Of a stretch of DNA of 64,000 nt, positions 25,201 through 36,900 are shown piece by piece; within the stretch, counting starts at the first letter, position 1; each line of letters opens with the position of its first letter. Position numbers and translations under genes: made by a program. The stretch is taken from positions 1 to 64,000 of the forward strand of contig CAZXXS010000018.1 in NCBI GenBank assembly GCA_964644845.1, given 5' to 3'. This stretch comes from Geothermovivens sp964644845. GTDB lineage: Bacteria; Zhuqueibacterota; Zhuqueibacteria; Oleimicrobiales; Geothermoviventaceae. A model generated the notes under the pieces. That model was given only the letters and a program-made list of their open reading frames with translations. It was not told the origin of the DNA and ran no database searches.

Positions 25201-25913
25201 TGCTCGCTACCTTTGAGAGCGCTTTTGACGGCAATCCCCGCGTTCAACTGCGCTTCTGTTTCACTGCCGGATTCCGCGATGGCCGTGGCCACTGTGTTTG
25301 CAACCGGAACACAAATGTCCATCCCGCGACCGACGTACTGAGCAATGATCTCATCGTCGATCTTGGTGTAATTCATCACGTACGCCACAGCCACAACCAC
25401 TGTGATGATGGCTGAGGCGATGAGGGAGTACTTGACCTTGATCCCTGCAGGAATGGCAGGTAACCCCAGCCTTCGCTTCGGTTGCTCCCCGCGAAACTTG
25501 GTCAGCCGCAACTCGTTGCCTTCCGGGGTCTTCCGGTAGTCGATCTGGTCCACGAGCCGCCGAATAATGAAAATCCCAAGACCGCCTCGTTTTCCGGCGG
25601 CCACGTACTCGTGCAGATTCGGATCACTCACCCGGCGTGGATCAAAGTAACGGCCTTGATCGAGAATCGACAACGTGATCCGGTCGCGGTAAACCAGCAC
25701 CCGAATGGTGATGTTGCCGTACGTGTCCTTGTAAGCGTGCTTGATGACGTTTGCACACGCTTCCTCAACCGCGTAGCGCAGGGAATTGACAACCTTTTCA
25801 CCGAATCCGTGTTTCCTGGCAACGCGGCTTACAAAATCCCGGATCTCCCGCAAGTAATCAACGTGAGCCGGAACCCGAAGTTCTTCCTGAATGGGCTTTT
25901 CCAGAGCACTCAA
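22206..25913 (-). CDS. RsbW-like kinase / membrane sensor / SpoIIE-RsbU phosphatase / HTH / TPR fusion
   Basis: A 1235-residue membrane signalling protein. Order: RsbW-type histidine-kinase-like ATPase (1-140; N-box EEACANVIKHAY at 50-61, DQGRYFDP, GKRGGLGIFIIRRL); transmembrane helix (161-181); extracytoplasmic sensor (182-327); second helix (331-351); HAMP-like linker; PP2C/SpoIIE phosphatase (about 425-655) with metal-site motifs GGDYYDF, VADVSGKG, YTDGITEA and NDDITLV; two helix-turn-helix-like segments (about 660-705 and 722-785); a long acidic disordered region (800-1110); and TPRs (1115-1230). It could both phosphorylate and dephosphorylate the STAS protein encoded next. The start is TTG with GAGGAAGAAG upstream, 4 bases after the PorV-like stop. 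No sigma factor gene is nearby. Confidence 0.88.
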   Translation of the reverse strand: MSALEKPIQEELRVPAHVDYLREIRDFVSRVARKHGFGEKVVNSLRYAVEEACANVIKHAYKDTYGNITIRVLVYRDRITLSILDQGRYFDPRRVSDPNLHEYVAAGKRGGLGIFIIRRLVDQIDYRKTPEGNELRLTKFRGEQPKRRLGLPAIPAGIKVKYSLIASAIITVVVAVAYVMNYTKIDDEIIAQYVGRGMDICVPVANTVATAIAESGSETEAQLNAGIAVKSALKGSEQFVLKAFVVDSTGRILFSTRLVEIDEKYRLPPQFTKVRDGAVYYRLPDGSEVFDISVPIRLSEKAKPLGTAHIWIPKEEANAAIRSARLSRLRFSLMVLVISYAGVFLLVYIVTTPLRKLAYWVKEAGRGEVEGEELDIDEGSEIGEIAKAFSDMTHKLKESEASLAEKEQLDREIQVAREIQRTLLPSKFPEIEGYEIAAFYEAAKEVGGDYYDFIEVDKDVYGVAVADVSGKGIPGSLVMTMIRTALRTEARGVLDAAEVLKKVNDFVIQDMKKGMFVTIFYAILDTRRRRLNYASAGHNPMILYRGRTRKTYYLNPRGFPIGLDLPDPSMFAKALESDTIRLMEDDLLLLYTDGITEAMNQSREQFGEERLLQVVREYGHLPAETFIEKLRDELHSFTEGNAQNDDITLVAIKEKMTPEKVEFNRAKEAHRLILSGKSIREACELAGITTYVYYRRYKKLFEEKGLEQFEQEDESTSVEAKHLSIEERVKILDVVLRHPEYGAKRISEELNTERYGFTKISESKVYEELVRSRLNTRQMREAYAARNAHRERPKPPGAPLLTMDGRPVLEKRTEEEAKPEAPSVSVISPESGQGPAVAEETMTQETAESVSESGGAAGGEFAEEFLSALLEGGEIGAEESEDVEMAKSDSDVGGGDASGGLPVADSFADLLDEDEVETAAEVGETPGGEEPTDLGSASGPGPAEGATEEEIEAVSEEVDSFADLDLMEILEEEEAEDEVETATTEQEGHTPAEPEGEVQEGGAESADLVAAEDGFSDLDVLTNVDEVLRQQFEEESSGNGHKGEEVAESGEGMVSFVDLMKSIEEELSYVIERPSSTPPPSPSKKTVLSEEKGARETEEEEAEPKPEQSKKLSRDEKKEHLIRGIRHYRAKEYEKAIEEFLIVVENYPEYKEAWSILGNAYYRAGRYDEASVAYEKVKRLDPLDTDAYENMGVIYANQGRYAEAIAEWQRVLKIDPSRKDILYHIQKAKRLMNRR

Positions 25914-25917
25914 TGGA

Positions 25918-27804
25918 TCACTTCTTCCTCAGCTTCTCCCGCGCCTGGTCGATGGCATCGAGGATCTTCTTGTTGTACGGCTGGAACTTAAGGCATTCCT
26001 CCCACAGTTGCAACGCCTTCTCGTAGTCGCCACTGGTGAAGTAGTCCAGCCCTTGCAAGTACTTGGTCTTGATCCGCGAGTCAATCGGCTCGTCCTTTGC
26101 AAAGGCGCGCGACTTTGCGTCCATGTACCAGCGCTTCACCTCTTCGTTGTTCGGCTGCAACTTCAACGCCCGTTCAAATGCCTGGAGAGCAGCTTTGTAC
26201 TTCTTTTGCGAGTAGTAAGTGATGCCCTGCTGATAGCTGGTCGCAAAGTCGAACTGCTGTTCGATCGAATTGATCTTGCCTTCCAGGAACTTGACCACCT
26301 GTGGTCGATCAGCGGCCAGTTCCTGCGCTTTTCGGAGCTTCCGCACAGCTTCGCGCCGCCGACCCTGTCGCAATAACTGTTCCGCCTGTCTGACCAGCGA
26401 TTCAATCTGCTTGTTGATCTCTTTGTGTACCTGTTCGATCCAGTGTTTCGCGACGTCATTATCCGGCTGCTGGTCGAGAATTGTCTGAAACTCCTTCAAA
26501 GCCTGCAGGTACTCACCGGTCTCCATGAAAGCCATGCCTTTACGCATGTGCTCTTTCGCGAAACGTTCTTTCCGCAAGCGCTCAGCTTCCGCTTTCTCTT
26601 TCTGGACCTGTTCTTCCGCTTCCTTCCTTAGCTGCTCGTTGATTTTTTCGTCCGCCTGGCGAGCCAGCGCCTTGGCTTCTGGATTCTCAGGGTCGAGCGC
26701 CAGAACCCGCGCAAACTCCCGGTAGGCTGCGTAGTAGTCGCCTTCCTCCAAGTACTTGCGCCCCTGCCGCAAGCTCTTGTCAATGGTTTCTCTACGCTCC
26801 CATTCGGCCTGGCGACGTGCCATTTCGGCCAATTCCCGCGCGCGTTGCTCTTCGATCTCCTTAGCAATTTGCGCCCGTGTCTTGCCAAGCTCCACCGTGA
26901 GCGAAAACCGGTGCGCTGGCGACAATTCTCCCGACGCAAACCGCCCGTAAGAGTAATCCAGGGTGAAATCACCCTGTCGGTAACCAGCCCCAAAGTTCAG
27001 CTCCCCGCCCGTGAACCCAATGCGTAACGCCGCGCGGTTCTGGTAGAGATACTCCGTACCCAGGTGAAGTTGGGGATCTAACTGATCGCCTTTCTCGACG
27101 TCTGCGTAGATCCGCATACCACCCCGCAACATGTCGAGCCCAACCGGCACCGCGATCCCCAGCCGAATGTCGTGCGGCAGGTAGTTCGACCCCTCCGCAA
27201 GACGGGTGGAAGGAGACAGCGCGTTCTGGATGGCCAACCCTACCTGCAACCCGTCCAGAGTACCTGCGGGCATGTTGGGCTGCCAGACGAGTCCGAGATC
27301 CATCCCCAATCCCGAGTCCGTGAACTGCCACAAGGCCTGCCGGACCATCTTGGCGGTCACACCGACCGTCAAACCGTAGGGCACCTGTTTTGAAAACGAA
27401 AAGTAGAACTCGTCGTGGCTGAAGCCAAAGTCGCCCTGGGCAACGTTGTGTTCGTCACGCGCCGTAAGTCCACCAACGCCGAGATGCCCCCAGCCGAGCC
27501 CAAACGTGCCAAGTGCCAAAGTAGGGTGTACGTACCCCACAAAGCTGTAGGTGTCGCCAGCGAACAAACGGGCGTAAAAGAAGGTCACAGAACGCCGCTC
27601 AAAGAGGTCCAGAGCACCGGGGTTCCAGTAAATGGCGGTGGGGTCCTGGGGCATGGCCACGTACGCGTTGCCCATTCCAAGGGCCCGAGCCCCAACACCA
27701 ACGTGGAAAATGTCTTGTGTGCCGGCCGTCTGAGCAGACACATGGCCTGCCCCCGCCAACACCAAAGCACTCACAAGTAGAGATGCCTTGCGGATTCTCG
27801 GCAT
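25918..27804 (-). CDS. PorV/PorQ-family outer-membrane protein with C-terminal TPRs
   Basis: A 628-residue protein. Residues 1-24 are a signal peptide ending in HVSAQ. Residues about 30-325 match the PorV/PorQ beta-barrel family: FHVGVGARALGMGNAYVAMP, DPTAIYWNPGAL, then alternating strands up to SPAHRFSLTVELG. A basic/acidic coiled coil (about 330-365) leads to at least four TPR-like repeats (GRKYLEEGDYYAAYREFARV, GMAFMETGEYLQALKEFQTI, GITYYSQKKYKAALQAFERA, GLDYFTSGDYEKALQLWEEC). PorV is known as a component of type IX secretion that shuttles cargo carrying C-terminal sorting domains; this protein follows, 112 bases on, a giant gene ending in such a domain. The ATG at 27802-27804 is chosen because the signal peptide begins there and GGAGG precedes it. 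Confidence 0.85.
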   Translation of the reverse strand: MPRIRKASLLVSALVLAGAGHVSAQTAGTQDIFHVGVGARALGMGNAYVAMPQDPTAIYWNPGALDLFERRSVTFFYARLFAGDTYSFVGYVHPTLALGTFGLGWGHLGVGGLTARDEHNVAQGDFGFSHDEFYFSFSKQVPYGLTVGVTAKMVRQALWQFTDSGLGMDLGLVWQPNMPAGTLDGLQVGLAIQNALSPSTRLAEGSNYLPHDIRLGIAVPVGLDMLRGGMRIYADVEKGDQLDPQLHLGTEYLYQNRAALRIGFTGGELNFGAGYRQGDFTLDYSYGRFASGELSPAHRFSLTVELGKTRAQIAKEIEEQRARELAEMARRQAEWERRETIDKSLRQGRKYLEEGDYYAAYREFARVLALDPENPEAKALARQADEKINEQLRKEAEEQVQKEKAEAERLRKERFAKEHMRKGMAFMETGEYLQALKEFQTILDQQPDNDVAKHWIEQVHKEINKQIESLVRQAEQLLRQGRRREAVRKLRKAQELAADRPQVVKFLEGKINSIEQQFDFATSYQQGITYYSQKKYKAALQAFERALKLQPNNEEVKRWYMDAKSRAFAKDEPIDSRIKTKYLQGLDYFTSGDYEKALQLWEECLKFQPYNKKILDAIDQAREKLRKK

Positions 27805-27916
27805 CGCATCAAACCTCCGTCCACCAGTGGATTGTCTCAATTCTTCACCGCGCAGACCGCAAGCGGCACTGCGTCACTCCCAAAATGCCCGACCGTGCCA
27901 TGCACCACCAGCGGCC

Positions 27917-30900
27917 TCACCGCGCCACCGCCACCTTCGTAATCGCAGACTCGCCAGTACCAGTAGCAATTCGGACAACGTACACGCCGTTCAAGACGGG
28001 CATACCCGCACCGTTACGGCCATCCCACACAACGTCACCGTCGTGCATGCCAGCCTGTCCTTGCGGATCTGTGGGCTTGAAGTGTTTCTCCCAAACAAGC
28101 TCACCCATGATCGTGTACACAGCCAGATCTACTGTTGTCGCTTTGTTCAGGTAGTACACGATTGTTGTGGTGGCGCGATTGCCCCAGCCAAACGGGTTCG
28201 GGTAGCAACCGAAGCTGCTCGATAGATCTGCCGCGACCAGCACCGCAAAATCCGAATTGATGTTCAGGTCACTTTTCGGCCTGCCGTCCGCGTCGCCGAT
28301 CAGCACGTGCGTGCCCGATTCTGCATCCACCGCCTGCACATCCGAAGCAGAGGCCAGGCTGACCATGAAGTCACGTACCTTGGCTCCCCGGGCCACGTCC
28401 ACGTAGATCACGATCGAGTCGACATCCCCGCCTGCGAGCGTGTCGGACGCAAACGGAAGGAACACCGGGTTTTCCGCTGGAACAGATGTGGTTTCTCCAA
28501 CCACAACGTCGCTGTTCCCGTAAGGCGCCGCCCAGATGCGCGCTGCCACCCTGTTGGGGGGCAGGTCCTTGCCGCTACGATCCAGAAAACGCAGTTTGAG
28601 CCCTTGCAACAAGATCAGATCCCGGCCTTCTTCGCCACGGTTTTCGAGACGCAGTCCCAATACAGGTACGGCTGTTTCGCCTCTGGCCACCGTGTTGTTG
28701 GTGCCGACATCGTAAGCACCAACGATCAACATCTTGGCCTGCACCGTAACGGGAACCTGGGCCGCATCGCCCACCACCACAGCTTTGGTGTTGGCGTTTT
28801 CGTCGAGCGGGCGATCAAGCATCTTAACCGCGATCGTGTACTGCTGCCCGCTCTGCTGCGGTGCCTTCACACGCCACGAGATCACACCGGAAAGGCTTGA
28901 CTGCACCGAGTCATCCAGCAGCGTGAATGCCTCCGGAACGGAAATCTTCATCCGAAAACTGTCCGGCCCCGTCCAGCCCGCCTCACCCAGGTTTTCAATC
29001 GAAGTCGTGACCGTGAACACTTGGCCTGTCCACACCGTTCCGCCACGTGCCCCTTTCGGCTCTGTGATCGCTGCGTGCAGAACAAGTTTCGCTTTCTCCT
29101 GAGTGATGACCGAAATTTCGTCGCGTTCCTGACTCACCTTGGCCCGTTCGCCCGAGTTCTCGTCGCGTGGCACATCTTTCAGTTGTAGACCGATCGATTC
29201 CGCGCCCGTCGGTTGATCCGGCGCCCGCACTGTCCACGAAATGATCCCACTCACTGAGCTCTTTTCCTGCGGCTCGCCCTCGGCCAGGGTGTAACCACCG
29301 CTGGCAGGCAAGATGATCCGCACGCGGAAGCTGTCCGTGGGCACCCAGCCGGCCTGACCGCGATTGACGATCTTCGCGGAGACAACAAAAGTTTGCCCTG
29401 TGGAAAGCACACCGTCCGTGCCGCCCGGTGGTGCGCTGATGCTACCGTCTACAGAAAGGTCAGCACGTTCCTTTACCCACACTGGTAACGGCGGCGACTG
29501 CTGACGAATCAACAGGGTGTCGTTGTTCGCATCGTGTGCCACCAGCGTGACCCAGATGGAATCCGGCGTCACGTTCGCTTTGGATGGCGCCCGCACGCGC
29601 CACGACACATTCACACCCTGACCCGCAGTCACCTTGCGCACGCTGCTTTCCGTGTAAAACTCAGGCGAACTGAAGGAAATCGTGGCGTCCAGGAGTGGCG
29701 ACACCCGTTCAGCCGAGAACCGCGCTGTGACCACAAACTCCTGTTCAGTGGAGAGCACGCTGTCGCGAGCACCCTCCGGCGCAGCAATGTAAATGCTGTC
29801 CACACGTACGTACCCGCCCGGGACAGTCGACACCGTCAGATCCTGACTCAGGTTGGCCACCTCCGCAACGCCGCCTGTGTTCTCATCTTTGGGCCGGCGC
29901 TCAAAACTCACCGTAAGAACATCTGGGTCGTGCGGCTCAGCTGGCGCGCGCAAGCGCCAGGACACGGTGGTCACGGAACCCGACATTTCCACCACCTTGA
30001 CCGTGTCCGTCTCGCTAGGATCAAGCTCCACCCCGGTGTTGCCAAGGTCAAGACGCAGACTCATCGTGTCTACCGCAGCCGCCTCGCCCTTGTTCGTCAC
30101 CTTAGCCTGAAGCTGGAACGGTTGCCCCTGTGTCAACGTGCCGTCCGCTGCCCCTGGCGGGGACACAATGCTCACTGCCAATTCCAAACTGGCTCGCCGC
30201 ACAGTGCGCACTGCGATTGTGTCCGTGTCCGTGCGCCGTGTGCCGGTGCCGTCTACACCCTGAGCGTGAACAAGAATGTACTGCTGCACCTGGTCGGCCG
30301 TTGGCGGTGCCTGCACGTACCACTGCACCACGACCGAGTCGCGCGTTACTGACCGCAGCGTGTCCGCACCGAACACCAGGTAGTTTCGGCCCTCCGGCAG
30401 ACGAATGGAGACTGTCCTTTCCGACAAGTCTGGCGACGATTTCACAACAGCCCGCACGTGGAATCCCTGAGCAGTCGACAGCACGCCATCCTTGGCTCCT
30501 TCCGGTGCCGTGATGGCGGCTTCCTCGACCTTCATGAATGGTACCACCGTCGACACCACCGTCCAACTGGAATCCACGCTCACTTTCGCCGGCAGTTGTG
30601 TGTTGCGATCTTTCGGCACCACCGCCAGGGTAACCAGGATACTGTCGTTCACACTCGCCGTGTCCGGCGCTTTCATCTTCACCAGCAGCGGCACGCCGGC
30701 GCGGATCGAGAAGATCCGACTCCCCTCGGAAAAGTTCCCGCCGCCATCGCCGATCTGGTAGCCCGCCGGCGCCACAACCATCGCCCGGCCGTTCGTGTCT
30801 ACTTGCGCCGTGCCCAGGTTGGCCAGGATGATCTGCAGGTCGAACTCGGAGCCAACCGAAACAGCAAATCTGCCACCGTAAACCGATGAATTCACCGTCA

Positions 30901-33900
30901 GGTTGGCTGGCTTTTCGATCCGAACAGTTGCGCGCGCGTTGATCGGGTCGGCCGGAGGCTCGATCGAAGCCGGAATCTGACTTTCGTGCGCTGTTGCCGC
31001 TACAATCGAGGCCTGGAAAACCTCGCCCTGCAATACCTCCTGGTTCGCAGCGCGCACGCTGAAGATGGTCGACGCAGATCCGCCCGCCTGCAAGAAGGGG
31101 ATGGTGCGGACGCTGTCCAGCACCGTCGACAACCCCGCTTTCGAGACGAGACGTACCTTCACCGAGTCCACACCCTCACGGCCCTGCCGCTCTTCCACCG
31201 TCACTTTGATCTGGAAAGTCTGACCCATGTCCACGATGCCCCAACCCTGAGCGGAAATGTTGGGTGCACGCACCTCGGTGCGTTTGATGCGCACTACGGC
31301 ATTCGTTTCCACAAACACGTGGCCAACGCCAATGGCCACAACCTGCCCGAGTTGTGAACCGAGGTTGCGGTCGTACCCGCGGATCTGAACCGGGATTTGG
31401 CCCGCCCCCCCGCGGGGACCTGTTTCCGTTACCCGGTAAACCAACGTGTCGGTTTGTCCCGCAGGCAAGAGTAAACCGGGACGGCCCTTCAACCGCGTTG
31501 GCGGAATAACGGTGTAATTCTGCGTCTCGTCCACACCGCCGATCACAAACCTCACGTCGGCAGCGCTGGGTGTGAACGTTACGTCCGCCTCACCGGTATC
31601 CGCTACAACCACCTTGATGTGCCATTCTTCCCGACTTTCAGCGATTACTGTGTCTGGATCCGCTACAACGGCTAACACGGCTGGTCCCGCAGGCTGCTGC
31701 ACGATCGCAAAGGTGGAATCCGAGAGTGGAGGCTCCACCGTCGCCGGTTGACCCGTGTTCGCACCCACCGCACTGGCTACCGACACCGTCATGCCCACCG
31801 TGTCCCGAACCGTCGAAGCCGCTACCGTCAGCAACCCTTCCACACTGTCGTGTCCCGCAACGGCCGTGGGTAGCAGCAACGTGTAAACAGGTTGAGCAAG
31901 CAGGCTGTCTGGATGAGCCCGCAACGCCAGGTTCACCGATTCTGCCGGTTCTGTACCCAGGTTGTACACGACCACCCTGATCGGGAAACTCTGCCCGGTA
32001 TCTACAAACGGGGCGTTTGGCGCAACGTTACGCACAGACTGAATCCGGACACGGGCGGGCTGTTGAATCACAGCCACAGCCACGTCGTCATCTGCAGGCA
32101 ACACCTGCGCTTGCAGCCCACTCTCGCGCCCTGTGGCCGAGACAATCTGGGCCGTGAAGGTTTCACCGGCCAGATTCTCCACGTCAGAAGCCGTGACCGC
32201 GAAGCGTACTGTTTGAGCATGCCCAACTGCCAGGGTGTCGATTGTCTGGCTGCCGCCCACGCTGGAACCGCCGTCTGTCACCAGGCGGACGACCACATTC
32301 AGCAAATCCTCACCGCCCTTGTTTTCGACGTCCACATCCACTGCAAATGCTTGCCCGGTGTTGACGACGGCCCGACCCTGGGCATCCTTACGGTAAGCCA
32401 CAGGCTCCGTGCGGGTGATCTGAACCGAAGCCAAACTGGCCACAAAAACCTGCCCGTTGTTGGTTGCGTTTGGCGCTGGCTGGCGGTCCGGGTAGTTCAC
32501 ATCCGTGCCCGTAATTGTAGCGAAAATTCCCGCCAAACCACCAGTTGGCCCCGTCTGGCGAATCTCGTAGGTGAGGATCACCTTGTTGTGCGTTCCGGTA
32601 GGATCCAGTGTTCTCTCGCTCTCGGAAAGCGACTGCGGCACGACCACGTAGCCGGTTTGCGTCTCCCCGTGAATTCGAAACTCCAGATCATCAGCCGCAG
32701 GATCCGCCACAATTACCGGGGCACTACCCGTGTCGCGAACAGCCACGTACACGTGCCAGTACGGCGACGTCTGTTTGGCCAGAACGGTGTCTTTGTCTGT
32801 CCACACCGAATCAATGGCAAGGTAAGCGGGTTTCTGAATGTGCAAAACGTAGGTCGTGTCGCCAGGGTCGTCCGAGGCCACGACGGCCGCCGGCTTGCCA
32901 GTGTTCCGCGCCACCGCTTTGGCAAGCGACACGGTGAACGTCTCTGCTACATCGGGAACCACGCCCGTCTTGCCCTGCACCTCGCCCCAAACGGCACTCC
33001 CACCGCTCACTGTGCCCAAATCCAGACTCGGAGCCACGGTTGAGTACCCTTCCGCCGAGCGCAGGCGAATTTCAACGCTGTCCGCCTCATCCTGACCCAG
33101 ATTGACCACGCGCACCCGGAGGGTGAAGGGCTGCTCTGTATCCACGTAGGGGGCGTTTGGAACTGTGGCCGTGGACACCAGAAAGGTGTCAATCTTAACC
33201 TGCGCTGGCGTCTCAACCGTCACCTGACCTCGCGTGTCCGCCGTAGAGTTGGCGGTCAGCACGCGTCCGCTGTTGTTCTCAGTGGCCTGCACCCGGGCAT
33301 CCACATGGCAAACCCCGGTTCGACTGGCATCCGTCTGGTCCACCGTGAACACCAGGCTGTCCGTCGTCTCCGGTTCCAACACCCAGGTACCGTTGCTCAG
33401 TCGACTCGGCGGCAGCACCTGCCAGCCGGTGCCGAATTCGAAGGACAGGTAAGTGTTGATTACTGAAGAGTCAACGGTTACCGCGCTACCCCCGCCGTTG
33501 CGGATCACCACAGTGACCTTCCAGTCTTCGCCCTGTCCAAGAGTCACACTCGGTTGCCACGGTCGCACGCGCACTACCGACAGCGTCGCCGGTTCCTGAA
33601 CGATGAAGTAGCCCGAATTACCGTCCGTGTTCTGGGACAGATGTCGCGTCGGATCGTTGACGTCTGTAACGTACACCGACCCCTGAATGCGAATGCTCCC
33701 GATCGGCATGTCGCTCTTCACTTCGCTCACGTCGTAAACCAGGGAGTCCGTTTTGCCTCCGTCCAGCTGTTTCGTACCGCTGCCCGCGAAGACAGTGGGT
33801 GTACTGAACACCAGTTTCGACGTCACATCGGTGCTCAGGTAGAACAGCCGAATGCGCGAGCTGTCCAACGAGACTGGCGAGCCCCCGTTGTTGGTCACGA

Positions 33901-36900
33901 CCATCACGATTTGCCAGGGCCGTGTCTGCCCCGCTGTCACCGTAGGCTGTGAGGCCCGGGTGTACTCGATGGCCAAATCGGCCGCCTCGCTCACGGTCAC
34001 GGAGTCGGTGAGCGTCAGCGTCTTCGTGTAAGCGTTACCATTTTCGTCACCCACAAGGGTAACGGTTGCCGCCCACGTTCCCAAAGCCATGTTCGCCGGA
34101 ACAGGCTGCGACCGGAAGGTCAACGTCGTGTCGCCTGGCGACACGCTCACCACCTGAGTGGAGTCCAGCAACGCGTCGAAAGAGTGCACGCCGTCGGAGA
34201 AATGGAAGCGTGTGCTGTTGGCATCGAGCACCACCGTGGCGCCCCCGCCGTTGTGTACGCGCACGTTGAAGCGAGCGTTGCTACCCCGGTTCACCTCCTG
34301 GGGAGACAGCGACCCACTCACGTAGCTGATGTTGGAGGGCGCTTGCACCAGGATCAAATCCGTCACTGAATCAGGCGCCGTGGTGTCGATTACGCGGTCG
34401 CTGTTGTTCTCCTTTGCCCGTACACCTGCACGGATCCGGATTGAACCAAGCGTGTTCCCCGTCCGCGTGACTGTGTACACCAGCTCATCCGTGCTGTTGC
34501 CGGCCAAAAGCGTCGTACCGGAGTTCTCGAAAGCCGTGGGCCACTGAACGACGTAGTCGAGTTGCTCGACGTCCCCGTTCACCGTGTAGAAGCGAATGTA
34601 CGTGTAAGCCTGGGCAACGAGATCCGCCGTTACGCTGCTTTCACCCAGATTCTGTACGCGGACCGTGATCGTCCAGTTGGTTGATGTGTCGCGGGTCAGG
34701 GTTGTGTCCGAGGCCTCCACAGCCACAATCCGAATGTCAGCTGGGCTCTGCACCGTAACCTGACCAGCATTGGTCGGATCGGTTTGCTTTGAAACCCAGT
34801 CGTCGGAATTCACGTCGCGTCCTTTCACCCGCGCGTCGATCGTCGACACACCCGTGAACAGACCGGTCTTTGTGACTGTGAAAACAAGTGTGTCGGTAGT
34901 ACCCGCCGCAAGCCGGTTGGTACCGCTAAGCATCCAAGCCGTCGGCTTTTGAACCGTGAAGTCGTTCCCGGTGCTGAAGCTGATCCAGGTGGAGTCGAAA
35001 ACAGCGTCGAAATCCGCCTCCCCGTTATTCGTCACCGCGACCTTGACCTGCCAGTTCTTATCCTGATTAGCCGTTACCGTTTGCTGGCTCGGCGTCACGC
35101 TGTTGATGACGAGATTCGGAGGCGTTTGCACCGACACACCGCCGTAGCGGCCCGAGATTTCCGAATCTGTGTAGATTCCTTCTGTGGCTGCCACGCGGGC
35201 AAAGATCGTGATCTCACCTGTGGTCGTTCCGGTTCGGTTGATCTTGTACACCAGCGTGTCCTGACCCCCGTTGGCAGCGACCACGTTTCCACCGCCAGCC
35301 AGAGCCGTCGGCGTCGAAATCGAGTACTCGCTGGTCAAGTCCGAACCGCCCTTGCGAAAACGGATGTAAGTCTGGTCCGTGTCGAAATCGATGTGTGCTG
35401 CCGATTCGCTGGTGTTTTTCACGACCACGTACACTTCCCAAAGTTTCGTCTGACCACGGGTCACTTTGGCTTGCGACGTGGTCACACTGACAATGGCCAG
35501 CGAGGCCTTTTCTTTCACCACCATTTGGTCGTAAGTGGTGCTGGTGTTCGATGTAGCGGCGTCCGAGTTAATGTCGTGCCCCCACACCTTGCCGTACACC
35601 TTCACGTCACCCGTTTGGGCCGCAGGAACGACGTTGAACGTCATGTTGAAAGTCGCCCGCTGGCCACCGGCAATTGTGGTCGGGTTGGCGGGATCGGTGA
35701 AACGCACGTAGTCTGCGGTTTGGTCTCCCGCTTGACCGACGAAATACAGGTCGATGCTGTCGATCACGGCCGTGCTCGTCTGCGACGAACCGTAGTCGTT
35801 GTCGATTGTCAGCGTAGCCGCGATCCCCGTGTCGCCCTGGTACACCGTATCTTTTGCGACCGCCACTCCCGAGACTACCAGGGTGGCGGGTTTGAGCACC
35901 TGCCACTGGTGCGTGGTGGTGGCAGAATTGTCGCTCACAGACGAACCTCCTGAAGTGCCACTCACGTAGCCGTCCACCGTGATGGTGCCCAGCTGAGCGG
36001 TGGTTTTCACCGACACGCTGAAACTCAGGGTCACTTCACCACCGGCGGGGATCACGGTCACGGTGTCCGTGCGCGTTACCGTGTAATCGAAGGAGCGGTC
36101 GTTGGAACCATCCGAGAACGACAGACCACCACTGACGCTTGAGATCGGCAGGCTGCCGTTGTTTCTCGCAACCAAATTCACTTCCACGCTGTCCTGGCCG
36201 CGTGTTACTTGCGAAGCGCCAGAACCCACCGACACCAGCTCGAGCGCAACCACCGTGATCGGGTCGCTGACCTTTTTGCTCCCTGACCCCACATCTGTGA
36301 CAGCGAATGTCTGTGTACCAGGAGTGTTGAATTTGAAACTGGCACCGCTGAAAGTGTGCGATCCGTTGTCCGTCGTTTGGAAGGTGTACGGTGAAGCCTG
36401 CGTGTACGGGAACTCAGCGTTTGGATCTGTGTCGCTGGAGAAGTAAACCTGGCCCGTGTAATTCGTCTTCTGGTTGCCGTAGCGGTCGTAGGCGGTAACC
36501 GTGACGTCGCTGGACCAACCCGCCCCGGCTGTGACCGTGGTCGGGTAGCCCGTCAGCGTGAGCTCGTCAAAAGCCCCTGGCTCTACAGTGACCGTGGTGT
36601 CGATGGTTTTGTAGTTGGAAGCAAATCGCAGCACGGTAGAGCCAGCGTTTACAAGGACCTGCCCGGCCGAACCCGAACCGCTCGTTACCGTGATGCTCTG
36701 CAAACTCGGTGTGGAACCGTTAGGGCTCGTTCCGGAGCCGTTCGCAATCTGCACCGTCACCGTGCCCGAAGCCGGATTCCCCAAGGAATCGACTGCGTTC
36801 TGCACTTGTACCGTGAACTGGACACCGGCCGTTTGCGTGGTCCCCAGGACAACGTCGAAATCCCGAATGTCGTCGGTCCGCGACTGGACCAGAATGTTGC

